DNA from: Acinetobacter sp. ANC 4805
GTDB lineage: Bacteria; Pseudomonadota; Gammaproteobacteria; Pseudomonadales; Moraxellaceae
Direction of reading: 5' to 3'
Assembly (NCBI RefSeq): GCF_022549495.1
Contig: NZ_JAKZGD010000005.1
Span: 186,001-250,000, forward strand
Length of the DNA stretch: 64,000 nucleotides
Shown here piece after piece: positions 17,381-27,143 of the stretch. Numbering within the stretch: position 1 is the first letter of the stretch; every line of letters starts with the position of its first letter. The notes under the pieces were generated by a model. It had not been told where the DNA came from. It saw only the letters and a list, made by a program, of their open reading frames with translations, and made no database searches. Position numbers and translations under genes: made by a program.

Positions 17381-17774
17381 TCTGTTGTATTGAATCTATA
17401 CACCACAAAGCAATTATGGAGAGGCTTGCCATAGCGATATTCATGACGACGGGATTAAATGCCTGATAAACTTGATTTGGGTAGATAAACAAAACAAAAA
17501 TAAATAACCCAACCAGACTCATGATGCTGAGCCAATGCAAGTATTTGTGTGTCACAAATAAAAATAGACTGCCAAAAATCATCTCGGCAATGCCTGAGAG
17601 TGAAACTAAATATAGAATATAAATACTTGGGATATGTAACTGTTGCCAAACATACTGCTCATCTGCAACCTGAAAAACCAGTTTGGGTATTAAACCTTGA
17701 TAAATCCAAAGACTTGCGATCACGAACTGACAGAATTTTAAAATCTGTTGAATGGTTTGGTTTGCGCTGTTCAT
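17367..17774 (-). CDS. DoxX-like small membrane protein
   Basis: A 135-residue protein with four predicted membrane helices, including FVIASLWIYQGLIPKL, IPSIYILYLVSLSGIAEMIFGSLFLF, LSIMSLVGLFIFVLFIYP and PVVMNIAMASLSIIALW. The first helix with W-Y/Q-G-L-x-PK is the DoxX-like signature. Its start overlaps the stop of the upstream DCC-family gene (ATGA). The pair DCC thiol oxidoreductase plus DoxX-like membrane protein recurs in bacteria and suggests a shared redox role. Confidence 0.78.
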   Translation of the reverse strand: MNSANQTIQQILKFCQFVIASLWIYQGLIPKLVFQVADEQYVWQQLHIPSIYILYLVSLSGIAEMIFGSLFLFVTHKYLHWLSIMSLVGLFIFVLFIYPNQVYQAFNPVVMNIAMASLSIIALWCIDSIQQTKRE

Positions 17775-18229
17775 ACGAAGACATCATCCAATAGAAAGTG
17801 TTGCTGAGTTTCAGGTGTAATGAAATAGCACTGTTCTGTTTTACCAAAAAGACGATAACGATTTAAAGCAATACGACGATAAGCAAAATTGCGAATTACT
17901 TTGGGAATCATCTTTCCAAAGCTGAGTATTGAATAAGGGGAGTCTAAGCGTTGCATAATTCGTAGAAAAGCATCTGATTCTGTATAAAGCTGACCTTTTT
18001 CAAGCAATACCATCGTTTCAAAATGATCAGTTGGGAGTTGATATTTCCTTAGCAAGGCTTGCCCTAAATTTGACTGGACAGATGCGAGTTTGAATTGATA
18101 GTCGTGGTCATGCTTGATCATAAAGTCTGCCCAAGCCGAACACAGCACACATTCTGCATCGAATAGGATGATGTTGTAGGTTTGAATGAGTTGTTCTAAT
18201 TGATCTTTCATGGCGATTTTTCTAATCAT
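17771..18229 (-). CDS. DCC-family (DUF393) thiol-disulfide oxidoreductase-like protein
   Basis: A 152-residue protein with the D-x-x-C-x-x-C motif DAECVLCSAWADF near residues 24-36 from the first ATG, followed by a thioredoxin-like segment and the RLDSPYSILSFGKMIPKVIRNFAYRRIALNRYRLFG region typical of DUF393. Two starts are possible, 18229 (MIRKIAMKDQ) or 18211 (MKDQLEQ); neither has a clear ribosome binding site. The stop overlaps the DoxX start, so the two form an operon. Confidence 0.82.
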   Translation of the reverse strand: MIRKIAMKDQLEQLIQTYNIILFDAECVLCSAWADFMIKHDHDYQFKLASVQSNLGQALLRKYQLPTDHFETMVLLEKGQLYTESDAFLRIMQRLDSPYSILSFGKMIPKVIRNFAYRRIALNRYRLFGKTEQCYFITPETQQHFLLDDVFV

Positions 18230-18466
18230 TGTTTGGATAAATTGTCGCTGAGTTGAATCAAAAAATCTATTTGAATATTGGTGAATAAAGAATTATTTAG
18301 GAAAATCAAGATTCAAGTATTTGAATTGAATATTTCTGAGGCACTGATAAGCCAAGAATTTCGCTTAACTTATCAGTATTAATGTCGCAATCATTTTCTA
18401 TATTGAAACGTGCTGATGATCTTTAATCAGTACAATTTCTTCTCTATTTCTCGCTTATCTGGCGTG

Positions 18467-19345
18467 TTAAACGGCAATGCCAACGACGATTGTAGCTGTA
18501 TAGCCTTCAGATACACTGCCTGTAACCGTCATCATTTGGGTACTGTAACCATCATTAAAAATATTATCTGATGATAAATTCACTTGCGCCAAGTTTCGTA
18601 CACTGTTGCTGTAGCCACTCGCTTGATTATAGACGGTTGAGCAGATGTCAGCAGGGAGTGCAAATTGAGAGGTTTTAACCTGATTGACATAAGTCGTTGC
18701 GACACTGACATTTGGATAGACTTCAAAGTGGATGTGCGGCCAACGACCTGAATAACACGCAGGGAAAATGGTGTCAAAATATAACATACCATTACTGTCT
18801 GTCTCTTGGACGCCACGTAAATAGTCTTCATTGGTCACGCCAGAAGAATATAATGAATAATTACCGTCTCGGTCACAGTGCCAAAGGTATAAGGCATATC
18901 CAGATAAAACTGCACAATTGGCATTGGTATTGACCAATTTAATTGCCAACGTTAAAGGAACACCTTGAGCGACATTTCCTGTAAATAAGCTGGGTTTAAT
19001 ATTTCTACGGACAATACCTGAACGTGTGAGGGCATTCACTCGAGAGTTATGACCATCAGCAGGATAAGGTCCTTCCGTTTCTGTCGGAACTGGATTTGGG
19101 CATGTAGATGAACTTGAGCTATTGTTATTATTGTTGCTAGACGAACTTGAGTTGTTTGAACTAGATGAACTGGTTGTTGCATAGCTATTATTGGCTGCAT
19201 CAGTGCTGCCACCACAACCGACCAACAAGGTGGCTAAACTACCTGCTCCTAAAATTAATGCATCACGGCGGTTGAGCGGTCTTGCTAACATATTCTGAAT
19301 ATCTTGTGCTAAACCCATTGAATCTTTGACGCGGTGTTCTTCCAT
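18467..19345 (-). CDS. Exported intradiol ring-cleavage dioxygenase-like lipoprotein
   Basis: A 292-residue protein. The N-terminus carries NRRDALILGAGSLATLLVGCGG: a twin-arginine pair, a hydrophobic stretch and a lipobox (LVGC), so Tat export and lipidation are both likely. A 45-residue Ser/Asn-rich linker follows. The rest matches the intradiol dioxygenase fold (catechol/protocatechuate 3,4-dioxygenase superfamily), including GYALYLWHCDRDGNYSLYS, LYFDTIFPACYSGRWPHIHFEVY and a TETEGPYP entry motif. The Tyr and His residues expected to bind Fe(III) are present in those segments. The gene sits divergent from tatABC, the machinery it would need. Whether it is a true dioxygenase is unproven. Confidence 0.8.
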   Translation of the reverse strand: MEEHRVKDSMGLAQDIQNMLARPLNRRDALILGAGSLATLLVGCGGSTDAANNSYATTSSSSSNNSSSSSNNNNNSSSSSTCPNPVPTETEGPYPADGHNSRVNALTRSGIVRRNIKPSLFTGNVAQGVPLTLAIKLVNTNANCAVLSGYALYLWHCDRDGNYSLYSSGVTNEDYLRGVQETDSNGMLYFDTIFPACYSGRWPHIHFEVYPNVSVATTYVNQVKTSQFALPADICSTVYNQASGYSNSVRNLAQVNLSSDNIFNDGYSTQMMTVTGSVSEGYTATIVVGIAV

Positions 19346-19727
19346 TAACGATCTCCCAAAAATAATTTGCTGTACTCAGTTTGGTATGGCTATAAATCAA
19401 AAAATCACGTCAGTTTTTGTTGTTGTGATTTGAGTCTAAGATATTGATAGAGAATGGAAAAAAATGTGAGAAGTTGTAATTATGTGTAATGCTTGGATTA
19501 AATGTTAATACATCTAAGTAAAACGGTATCTTTCTGTATTTGAATAATAAAATAAATGAATAAATTTTACTTTTCACGTTTTTCTGTGGTTTTTTCTAGA
19601 ATTGTGGAGGAAAAAGAGAGGCTTACAATAAAATATTACAGAGAGCTTGATTGATTTAACCAGATTCATGATTTGAGTTCATTATTTTTTGATAATTTAA
19701 AAAAATAATAAATTAAGGAATTTCATT
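19346..19727. promoter_or_regulatory. Divergent dioxygenase/tatA intergenic region
   Basis: 382 very AT-rich bases containing the start regions of the dioxygenase-like gene (leftward) and tatABC (rightward). No convincing promoter pair or repeat was found. Confidence 0.35.
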
Positions 19728-19946
19728 ATGATGGGGTTATCCGTTTGGCATATTTTATTGCTCTTGGTTGTGATTATTTTGGTCTTTGGAACATCAAAAC
19801 TAAAATCTTTGGGGAAAGATCTGGGTGGTGCAGTTAAAGATTTCAAAGATTCTGTGCGAGATGAAGACGAAAAACAAAATTTGGAAAAGCAACGGATTAT
19901 TGATGTGAATCATACCGTTGCAAATAAGACGTCTGATCATGTGTAA
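19728..19946 (+). CDS. tatA: Twin-arginine translocase subunit TatA
   Basis: 72 residues: one N-terminal membrane helix (VWHILLLLVVIILVFGTSKL) with the FG hinge, then the amphipathic helix LKSLGKDLGGAVKDFKDSV and a charged tail, the standard TatA layout that forms the Tat pore. The ATG pair at 19728/19731 is preceded by AAGGAA. First gene of tatABC. Confidence 0.92.
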   Translation: MMGLSVWHILLLLVVIILVFGTSKLKSLGKDLGGAVKDFKDSVRDEDEKQNLEKQRIIDVNHTVANKTSDHV

Positions 19947-19963
19947 CTTTTGCTGATTGACCT

Positions 19964-20386
19964 ATGTTTGATATTGGTTTTAGTGAGCTCATTTTATTGG
20001 GTTTTGTCGCACTGATCGTGCTTGGCCCAGAAAAGCTCCCTGTCGCTATGCGTACACTTGGACGATATTATGCGAAATTTAAACATACCCTGACCCATGT
20101 CCAAGATACTTTTGATCAAGAATTAAAGATCGCTGAATTACGAGAACAGATGCAACAAGAGTTGCAACGTATTAAGCAAACGGAACTGCGTATGCGTGAA
20201 GAGCTCGACAAAATGAATGCTGAGATTCATAACAGTAAACAGCAAACGATTGACTCACAGCAAAATCCAATCGTGGCGCAACAACAGGATATTCGCTCTG
20301 TAAATAATGGGCTAGATGAGATCGTTGCATCAGCAACGATAGCTGGATTACAACAGGGGAAGGGAAAGTCAGATGACCTTAGCTGA
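19964..20386 (+). CDS. tatB: Sec-independent protein translocase subunit TatB
   Basis: 140 residues beginning MFDIGFSELILLGFVALIVLGPEKLP, with the acidic residue in the membrane helix and the GPEKLP hinge that mark TatB. A long amphipathic/coiled-coil region and a Q-rich tail follow. TatB binds the RR signal peptide together with TatC. It follows tatA by 17 bases and overlaps tatC by 14. Confidence 0.93.
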   Translation: MFDIGFSELILLGFVALIVLGPEKLPVAMRTLGRYYAKFKHTLTHVQDTFDQELKIAELREQMQQELQRIKQTELRMREELDKMNAEIHNSKQQTIDSQQNPIVAQQQDIRSVNNGLDEIVASATIAGLQQGKGKSDDLS

Positions 20387-21140
20387 TATACCGAAACAAC
20401 CCGATCAGCTCAATCAAATGCCCGTAAGTTCACATTTGTTTGAATTAAGACGGCGGCTCATCAAGGTTTTGGTGATTGTTATTGTGCTTTTCGTTGCAAT
20501 GTTACCCTTTGCGAAATGGTTGTATGAAATCTTGTCCAAACCTTTGCGCGCGCAATTACCTGTAAATGCCAGCATGATTGCAACAGATGTCACAGCGACT
20601 TTTATGGCACCTTTTAGACTCGATTTCTTTGTCGCGATTATGTTGGCGATGCCCTATATTCTGTATCAGATTTGGCAATTTATTGCGCCTGCTTTATATC
20701 AACGCGAGAAACATATTGCGATTCCATTATTATTCAGCAGCTTTGTGTTGTTTTATTTAGGCATCGCTTTTGCTTACTTTATTACGCTACCCGCCATTTT
20801 AACCTTTTTTCTGCACGCTACGCCCGATAGCGTTATTCCGATGACAGATATTAATAGTTATTTGGTTTTCTGCTTAAAATTATTTCTAGTCTTTGGGCTA
20901 ACCTTTGAGATTCCCATCGTAACGTTATTATTAATCCTCACAGGAATATTAAGTACGCAATATCTCACGGAGAAGCGGCGTTATATTATTGTTGGATGTT
21001 TTACGGTCTCGATGTTTATCACACCGCCTGATGCATTAAGCATGGCAATGTTGGCGATTCCGATGTGGTTGTTATTTGAGTTGGGTTTATTATTTGGAAA
21101 GAGCCTAGAAAGAAGCCGAGCGGTTGCTCAGCAAATCTAA
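20373..21140 (+). CDS. tatC: Sec-independent protein translocase subunit TatC
   Basis: 255 residues with six membrane helices and the family landmarks: SHLFELRRRLIKV near the N-terminus (signal-peptide binding), PFRLDFFVAIMLAMPYILYQIWQFIAPALY, FGLTFEIPIVTLLL and FTVSMFITPPDALSM. It is the core RR-signal receptor of the Tat complex. The overlap with tatB shows one operon. Confidence 0.95.
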   Translation: MTLADIPKQPDQLNQMPVSSHLFELRRRLIKVLVIVIVLFVAMLPFAKWLYEILSKPLRAQLPVNASMIATDVTATFMAPFRLDFFVAIMLAMPYILYQIWQFIAPALYQREKHIAIPLLFSSFVLFYLGIAFAYFITLPAILTFFLHATPDSVIPMTDINSYLVFCLKLFLVFGLTFEIPIVTLLLILTGILSTQYLTEKRRYIIVGCFTVSMFITPPDALSMAMLAIPMWLLFELGLLFGKSLERSRAVAQQI

Positions 21141-21160
21141 AATGTATGTGTGATCATAAC

Positions 21161-21372
21161 AAAGCATCTCTAGAGATAACGCCAGTCAGTTAAGCATTTT
21201 TAATCTTCCCCTTGCGAAGCGATGCTTCTCACCTTTTTCAAAGGAGAGGATATTTCAAAATTTAATCCTCAATGGTGTTCCCCTCTTTTTCAAAGAGGGG
21301 CTAGGGGAGATTTATCAATCAGTAATAATGAAATGATGCTTAACTCATCAGCATCAATCCTAGAGATGCTTT
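21161..21372. repeat. 212-base nested palindromic element between tatC and katA
   Basis: Outer perfect 13-bp inverted repeats, AAAGCATCTCTAG (21161-21173) and its complement (21360-21372), enclose inner perfect 10-bp repeats, AGTTAAGCAT (21188-21197) and ATGCTTAACT (21336-21345). Inside these, CCCC/GGGG-rich segments with TTTTTCAAAG-type arms pair again. The inner part resembles two further stretches in this window (33467-33545 and 61397-61465), so it contains a dispersed Acinetobacter-type repeat. It may also act as a bidirectional terminator for tatC and katA. Confidence 0.7.
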
Positions 21373-21389
21373 TGTGTCGATTATAGGGC

Positions 21390-22910
21390 TTATAGGAAAC
21401 TTGGTAAGTGACGAGCCGGATCAGTTTCACGTGCTGCTAGAGCATCAGATATAGTCATGCCTAATGCTTTCGCAATGCCTTCACCATAAGCAGGGTGGCA
21501 CGCATGACAGTTTCGAATATGACGGTATTTGATGAAGTCTAATGCATCACCCATCGCACGTGCAGTATTGTCAAATAATGCTTGCTGCTGTTCAGGTGTC
21601 ATCAATTCAAACAAGGCACGAGGCTGACTGAAATAGTCATGATCATCTTCACGATAATCCCAGAAATCTGCATCACCATTGATTTTTAATGGGGGTTCTT
21701 TGTACTGCGCTTGCTCTTGCCATTGACCAAAGCTGTTTGGTTCATAGTGCGGTAAGCCACCATAATTGGCATCAGTACGACCTTGACCATCACGGTGATT
21801 ACTATGAACAGGGCAGCGTGCTGCATTGACTGGAATTTGTTGATAGTTCACACCTAAACGGTAGCGTTGTGCATCTGCATAGTTAAATAAACGTGCTTGC
21901 AACATACGGTCAGGTGAAACGCTAATACCAGGCACTAAGTTACTTGGTGCAAAAGCAGATTGTTCAACATCTAGGAAGAAGTTTTCAGAGTTGCGATTGA
22001 GTTCAAACTCACCCACTTCAATCAGTGGATAGTCGCCATGAGGCCAAACTTTGGTTAAATCGAATGGATGATATGGCACTTTCTCTGCATCTTGTTCTGG
22101 CATAACCTGAACAAAAAGCGTCCATTTTGGATAGTCTTGACGTTCGATCGCATCGAATAAATCACGTTGGTGGCTTTCTCGATCTTGACCAACTAATTCG
22201 CCCGCTTCGGCATCGGTTAGGTTTTTAATCCCTTGTTGTGTTCTGAAATGGAACTTCACCCAGAAACGTTCATTAGCTGCATTAATCAAGCTGTAGGTAT
22301 GACTACTAAAACCGTGCATATGGCGGTAGCTTGCAGGAATGCCGCGATCTGACATAACAATGGTGACTTGATGTAAGGCTTCTGGAAGTAAGGTCCAAAA
22401 ATCCCAGTTGTTGGTGGCACTACGAAGGTTGGTTTTTGGATCACGTTTAACAGCTTTGTTTAAATCAGGAAACTTACGTGGGTCACGTAAAAAGAAGACA
22501 GGGGTGTTATTTCCCACCATATCCCAGTTACCTTCCTCGGTATAGAATTTTAATGCAAAACCACGAATGTCTCGTTCAGCATCTGCGGCACCACGTTCAC
22601 CTGCAACCGTGGTAAAGCGTGCAAACATTTCTGTTTTTTTACCAATTTCGCTAAAAATTTTAGCGCGAGTATATTGGGTAATGTCATGGGTGACAGTGAA
22701 TGTACCAAATGCACCTGAACCTTTGGCATGCATACGGCGCTCAGGGATCACCTCACGGACAAAGTTAGCAAGTTTTTCATTCAGCCATAAATCTTGGGCT
22801 AATAATGGTCCTCGTGCGCCTGCTGTCATACTATTTTGGTTGTCGACTACAGGGGCACCAAAGTCAGTCGTTAAGTGGCTATAAGGACATTTTTTGTCGT
22901 CTTGGCTCAT
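21390..22910 (-). CDS. katA: Monofunctional haem catalase (small-subunit type)
   Basis: 2 H2O2 to 2 H2O + O2, cytoplasmic or periplasmic detoxification. 506 residues, the length of small-subunit catalases. Signatures: [14 protein letters not shown] with the distal His near residue 60, [18 protein letters not shown] with the catalytic Asn region, GFSSHTYS, and the proximal haem ligand Tyr in [15 protein letters not shown] His/Cys-containing C-terminus ([20 protein letters not shown]) is unusual for the core fold but present in this subgroup. GGAGAT precedes the ATG. OxyR control is plausible, but I could not identify an OxyR site upstream. The symbol is tentative, because Acinetobacter catalase naming varies. 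Confidence 0.9.
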   Translation of the reverse strand: MSQDDKKCPYSHLTTDFGAPVVDNQNSMTAGARGPLLAQDLWLNEKLANFVREVIPERRMHAKGSGAFGTFTVTHDITQYTRAKIFSEIGKKTEMFARFTTVAGERGAADAERDIRGFALKFYTEEGNWDMVGNNTPVFFLRDPRKFPDLNKAVKRDPKTNLRSATNNWDFWTLLPEALHQVTIVMSDRGIPASYRHMHGFSSHTYSLINAANERFWVKFHFRTQQGIKNLTDAEAGELVGQDRESHQRDLFDAIERQDYPKWTLFVQVMPEQDAEKVPYHPFDLTKVWPHGDYPLIEVGEFELNRNSENFFLDVEQSAFAPSNLVPGISVSPDRMLQARLFNYADAQRYRLGVNYQQIPVNAARCPVHSNHRDGQGRTDANYGGLPHYEPNSFGQWQEQAQYKEPPLKINGDADFWDYREDDHDYFSQPRALFELMTPEQQQALFDNTARAMGDALDFIKYRHIRNCHACHPAYGEGIAKALGMTISDALAARETDPARHLPSFL

Positions 22911-23332
22911 GTTTTATCTCCATTCAGATGACTTGTGAGCTTAGTCATCTCAGTTGTTTGACCGTCTTCGAAAGAGATGTATTTACAATTCATTTGTGTG
23001 TTGGGTATCGTGATCACAGATGCCTAAACTTGGTTTTGCAATGAATGTGTTTACATCATTTATATTTTTACTCTAGATTGATGAATGCTTTTTTTCCAAT
23101 GGATTAAAGTTGATGTCATAAATGTTTTATTCGATTGAAGCTGTTTAAATCTTAAACATGAATCGTATTTTTTTGCAGATGTAAATTGTAAAAAAAATAT
23201 AAAAAAACAATGAAAAATAAATATTTATGAGGTGTGATTATTTACGGGTAAAGAAAATTTAAGAATGCTTAAATGAAATATCATAAAAGCGATTTCCATC
23301 CAAATATGAGCGGTCTGATGTTGGAGTTATGT
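22911..23332. other. Upstream region of the catalase gene
   Basis: About 420 AT-rich bases between the catalase start and the ptsP terminator. It must contain the catalase promoter, but no clear -35/-10 pair, OxyR tetranucleotide array or small gene could be supported. Confidence 0.35.
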
Positions 23333-23359
23333 AAAAAAGGCATCTTGTTAAGATGCCTT
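23333..23359 (-). terminator. Terminator of ptsP
   Basis: AAGGCATCTT - gtt - AAGATGCCTT, a 10-bp perfect stem just beyond the ptsP stop. The A run at 23333-23338 is a T tract on the transcribed strand. Confidence 0.85.
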
Positions 23360-23370
23360 GATTGATTTTT

Positions 23371-25665
23371 TTAAGCGCTGACCAAACGATTTGATTTGAC
23401 CATATCGGCTAAACCGTGCGTTTTAAAATAATGTTCTAACCAACTTTTGATTACTAATGGGTTATTCATGTGTAGAACATCATCCAGTAGTTTTTGCGCG
23501 TCTGTCATCGGCACATGGCAAATCGCTTTTCTTACGCGCAGAATATTACTCGAACTCATTGAAAGGGTATTGAAGCCCATAGCCATCAATAAAACTGCTG
23601 ATAACGGGTCGCCTGCCATTTCACCGCAAATACTGACTGGTTTTTGATGCTCATGACAGTCTTCGACTAAGCGTTTTAAGGCACGTAAGATCGATGGATG
23701 AAAGTGAGAATAGACGTTGGCGACATGTGGGTTATTACGGTCAACGGCCAGTAAATATTGGGTGAGGTCATTCGAACCAACAGAAAAGAAGTCAACTAAT
23801 TCAGCAAACTCACCAATTTGAAACAGTACGCTCGGTACTTCGACCATAATGCCGAGTTTTGGTTTGGTGATTTTAACTTGCTCTTCTTCTTGAACCGCGA
23901 GCCAGTCACGTTCTAATAAATAAAGAACTTCCTCAACTTCACTGACGCTGGTGACCATGGGTAATAAGATATGTAAATTATTTAAACCAATACTAGCTTT
24001 CAGCATCGCACGAATTTGTGCTGAGAAAATCTCAGGATGATCGAGGGTAAAGCGTAGACCACGCCAGCCCAATGCCGAATTTTCTTCTTCAATGCTGAAA
24101 TAAGGCAGATCTTTATCCGCACCAATATCGAGGGTACGCATAATCACAGGCTTGTTGGCAAAATGGCTTAATTGCTGACGATAAATAGCACGTTGTTCTT
24201 CTTCACCAGGGAAGCGTTCACGTAGCATAAATGGAATTTCACTACGATATAAACCAACGCCTTTCGCACCTCGTTGCACCCCACGAACCACATCAATCAT
24301 CAAACCTGTATTGACGAATAACGGAATAGAGACACCATCAGGGGTAATTGCATCCTTGGTTTCGTATTGCTTCAAATCTTTTGCGATTTGTTCTTCTTCT
24401 TTTTGAACTTCTTTATAACGTTGACGCAAACGACGTGGTGGATTAACAAAGATACGCCCTTGATAAGCGTCGACAATCATTTCAATGTCATCGAGGGTGG
24501 TAATCGGTAATTCAGTCACACCCACTACAGTTGGAATACCTAAAGCACGTGCCACAATCACCATATGTGAATTGGCTGCACCCTCAGAGGTTACAATCGC
24601 AGCAATCTTATCTACGGGCAGTTCCACCAAGGCAGCCGTACTGATTTCTTCACCAATTAAAATACTGTCTGGGCTAAGTTCACGGTGACTCGAATCATTT
24701 TCTTGTAAGCAGGCTAAAATACGGCGACCGAGGTCTTTGAGATCAGAGACACGTTCACGTAAGTAATCATCTTCCATTTGTGCAAAAAGCGCCACATGCT
24801 TATCAATGACTTTACGAACAGCACCTTGCGCCCAACTTCCTGTACGAATATGATCTTTGATTTCACTTGGCAAGGCATTTTCATCTAACATCCGTAAGAA
24901 CACGCTAAATAATGCGCGTTCTTCTGACATCAATGAATCTTTCATTTTTTCATCTAAAGATTGAATCTCCAGACGTACCGCAGCAATCGCTTGATCTAAT
25001 AATTCAAGTTCATCACTAATATCTTCGGCTTCACGATCGGGAATTGCAGCCAGATCGGCTGGTGGATAGAGTACGATGGCACGACCTAAGGCGATACCTC
25101 CAGCACCCGAAACACCTTGGAACGTTTTGTAAGATGAGCCACTGGTGGGCTTGCGGAAAACATCAATATTTCCGACGGCATGCGCATGTGCGATAACCCC
25201 AGAGAGTTGTGCACATAAGGTGACAAGAAATGATTCAGCCGCTTCACTAAAGTCTTGAGGTTCTTGGTTTTGAACGACCAAAACCCCCATCACTTTACGG
25301 CGGTACATGACGGGTACGCCGAGAAATGAATTAAACAGTTCTTCACCTGTTTCAGGTAAATAAGCAAAGCGTTCGTGTTTTGGTGCGTTGTCAAGGTTGA
25401 CGATTTCTTCGCGTTTACCGACTAAACCGACAAGACCTTCACCGACATTTAAAGAAACATGCCCGACGGCTTCAGGTTTCAAACCTTTTGAAGCCATCAG
25501 CACATAGCGTTTATTTCGTTCGTCTAATAAATAAATTGAGCACACATCCACATGCATCGCTTCAGCCACATGATTGACCATAATGTCCAAAGAGTCATGC
25601 AAACTGACGGACGCATTAATTTCTTGCACAATGCGTCTAAGCGTGTCGAGTTGCATGTTTGACAT
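23371..25665 (-). CDS. ptsP: Phosphoenolpyruvate-protein phosphotransferase PtsP (EI-Ntr)
   Basis: Enzyme I of the nitrogen-related PTS, which takes phosphate from PEP and passes it to NPr. 764 residues: a GAF domain (about 1-150, with SIYLLDERNKRYVLMASKGL), the EI N-terminal domain with the phosphorylated His in EGAANSHMVIVARALGIP, and the PEP-utilising TIM barrel with GVGLYRSEIPFMLRERFPGEEEQ, GWRGLRFTLDHPE and a late SICGEMAGDP. The ATG at 25665 has GGAG upstream. It is followed leftward by a terminator and preceded by rppH, the same pair as in Pseudomonas and E. coli. Confidence 0.95.
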   Translation of the reverse strand: MSNMQLDTLRRIVQEINASVSLHDSLDIMVNHVAEAMHVDVCSIYLLDERNKRYVLMASKGLKPEAVGHVSLNVGEGLVGLVGKREEIVNLDNAPKHERFAYLPETGEELFNSFLGVPVMYRRKVMGVLVVQNQEPQDFSEAAESFLVTLCAQLSGVIAHAHAVGNIDVFRKPTSGSSYKTFQGVSGAGGIALGRAIVLYPPADLAAIPDREAEDISDELELLDQAIAAVRLEIQSLDEKMKDSLMSEERALFSVFLRMLDENALPSEIKDHIRTGSWAQGAVRKVIDKHVALFAQMEDDYLRERVSDLKDLGRRILACLQENDSSHRELSPDSILIGEEISTAALVELPVDKIAAIVTSEGAANSHMVIVARALGIPTVVGVTELPITTLDDIEMIVDAYQGRIFVNPPRRLRQRYKEVQKEEEQIAKDLKQYETKDAITPDGVSIPLFVNTGLMIDVVRGVQRGAKGVGLYRSEIPFMLRERFPGEEEQRAIYRQQLSHFANKPVIMRTLDIGADKDLPYFSIEEENSALGWRGLRFTLDHPEIFSAQIRAMLKASIGLNNLHILLPMVTSVSEVEEVLYLLERDWLAVQEEEQVKITKPKLGIMVEVPSVLFQIGEFAELVDFFSVGSNDLTQYLLAVDRNNPHVANVYSHFHPSILRALKRLVEDCHEHQKPVSICGEMAGDPLSAVLLMAMGFNTLSMSSSNILRVRKAICHVPMTDAQKLLDDVLHMNNPLVIKSWLEHYFKTHGLADMVKSNRLVSA

Positions 25666-25757
25666 GGATGTTTACTCCAATTTATAAATCGTTATCGGTC
25701 TAGTTATAACAGCTCTTTTATCAAAAATCATTGCTTAAAGTGATGATTTGTTGATGA

Positions 25758-26234
25758 TTAACGCTGCGGTAATTGTAAACATAATTCCATCATGGCTTTG
25801 CGGTAAACATCTCGTTTGAAGTTGACCACTTGACCTAACGGATACCAGTAACTCACCCATTGCCATTCATCAAACTCGGGTGGATCTGATAGATTTAACT
25901 GAATATGATGGGGCGATGCCGTTAACTTCAGTAAAAACCATTTTTGCTTTTGTCCAATACATACGGGATCAGAATCTGACCGAATGTATCGATGTGGCAA
26001 ACGATAACGCAGCCAACTTTTAGTCTGCGCTACTATTTGGACGTGTTCGGGCAATAAACCGACTTCTTCTCTCAGTTCACGATAAAGTGCCTGTTCAGGG
26101 GTTTCTCCAAACTGGATCCCTCCTTGTGGAAATTGCCAAGCATTGTGACCAATGCGTTTTGCCCATAAAACTTGTCCGTCATCGTTTGCCAAAATGATCC
26201 CGACGTTGGGTCGGAAACCTTCTGAGTCGATCAT
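25758..26234 (-). CDS. rppH: RNA pyrophosphohydrolase
   Basis: Nudix enzyme that removes pyrophosphate from 5'-triphosphate mRNAs and so triggers RNase E decay; rne is elsewhere in this window. 158 residues. The Nudix box [23 protein letters not shown] lies at about 38-60. The start at 26234 gives the usual [16 protein letters not shown]-terminus and has AGGTAGC upstream. The open frame continues 81 bases further, but that extension lacks family similarity. It lies upstream of ptsP, 92 bases apart, and is probably co-transcribed with it. Confidence 0.93.
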   Translation of the reverse strand: MIDSEGFRPNVGIILANDDGQVLWAKRIGHNAWQFPQGGIQFGETPEQALYRELREEVGLLPEHVQIVAQTKSWLRYRLPHRYIRSDSDPVCIGQKQKWFLLKLTASPHHIQLNLSDPPEFDEWQWVSYWYPLGQVVNFKRDVYRKAMMELCLQLPQR

Positions 26235-26417
26235 TTGGCTACCTAAATTTTCTCTATATCGTTGACTTTGATCTCGGGGACAGTCACTCTTCACGTCCAA
26301 CTCGAAAAAGGTCAAAGTAAAATGTTTAAAATTGCTATGATCTTAACGAATTTTTAGTCACTTACGGAAATAGATTTACGTTTTTTTTCTTTAATTTGCA
26401 TTTAAATGAGCATTTAT

Positions 26418-27077
26418 ATGAAATTGGCTTTGTTTGATTTAGATCACACCCTGTTAAATACCGATTCTGACCACTCATGGGGTGAGTTTTTAGTGAATGA
26501 AGGTTTGGTTGATCCAGTTCATCATCGTCAAATGAATGACAAATTCTATGAGGACTATAAGGCAGGGCAGCTAGACCCGATTGCCTATAATGAATTTGTC
26601 TTTGAATTTTTGACCAAGCATGACAATACTTATTTAACTGAACTACATCAGTTGTTTATGCAAAAAGTGATTCGCCCACAAATGCGTCCAAAAGGATTTG
26701 ATGCAATCAAGAAGCATCAGGATATGGGACATGCGATTGTTGGGATTACTGCAACCAGTGATTTTATTACTGCTCCGATTTTTCGTGAATTTGGTATTAC
26801 CGAAATTATTGCTACGAATGCTGAAGTGCTGGATGGAAAGTATACGGGTAAGGTGACAGGTTTACCTTGTTATCAGAAAGGAAAGCTGGCTCGTTTGGAT
26901 CAGTGGTTACAAGGACGAGAAGTCGATGAGTCTTGGGCGTATTCAGATTCAATCAATGATCGTTTCTTGCTTGAGTATGCAACCCATGCGATTGCGGTAA
27001 ATCCAGACGATCGTTTAGAAAAATTAGCGCAAGAACAGAGTTGGGATATTCAAGACTGGTCGATCATATCCGTATAA
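26418..27077 (+). CDS. HAD-IB family phosphatase (SerB/CicA-like)
   Basis: A 219-residue hydrolase. Motif I is FDLDHTLLNTDSD at residues 6-18, motif II lies in IVGITATSDFIT, and motif IV is WAYSDSINDRFLLEYA; between them is a helical cap. This is the HAD subfamily IB pattern (TIGR01490-like) found in phosphoserine phosphatase relatives; the substrate is unknown. An ATG at 26406 would add four residues (MSIY). I prefer 26418 because homologues start MKLALFDLDHT. Confidence 0.85.
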   Translation: MKLALFDLDHTLLNTDSDHSWGEFLVNEGLVDPVHHRQMNDKFYEDYKAGQLDPIAYNEFVFEFLTKHDNTYLTELHQLFMQKVIRPQMRPKGFDAIKKHQDMGHAIVGITATSDFITAPIFREFGITEIIATNAEVLDGKYTGKVTGLPCYQKGKLARLDQWLQGREVDESWAYSDSINDRFLLEYATHAIAVNPDDRLEKLAQEQSWDIQDWSIISV

Positions 27078-27143
27078 TCTTTGTTTTGCTCACATAGCAC
27101 TCATTATGTTAGAAGAATAGGTGTTATGTGAATAGGAAATATT

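Noticed and set aside
22805..23044. 79-codon frame at the catalase 5' end
   Set aside because: Half of it is antisense to katA, with no ribosome binding site or family. Treated as non-coding.
22911..23332. OxyR binding site upstream of catalase
   Set aside because: OxyR control is expected from family knowledge, but no ATAG-N7-CTAT-type array could be seen.
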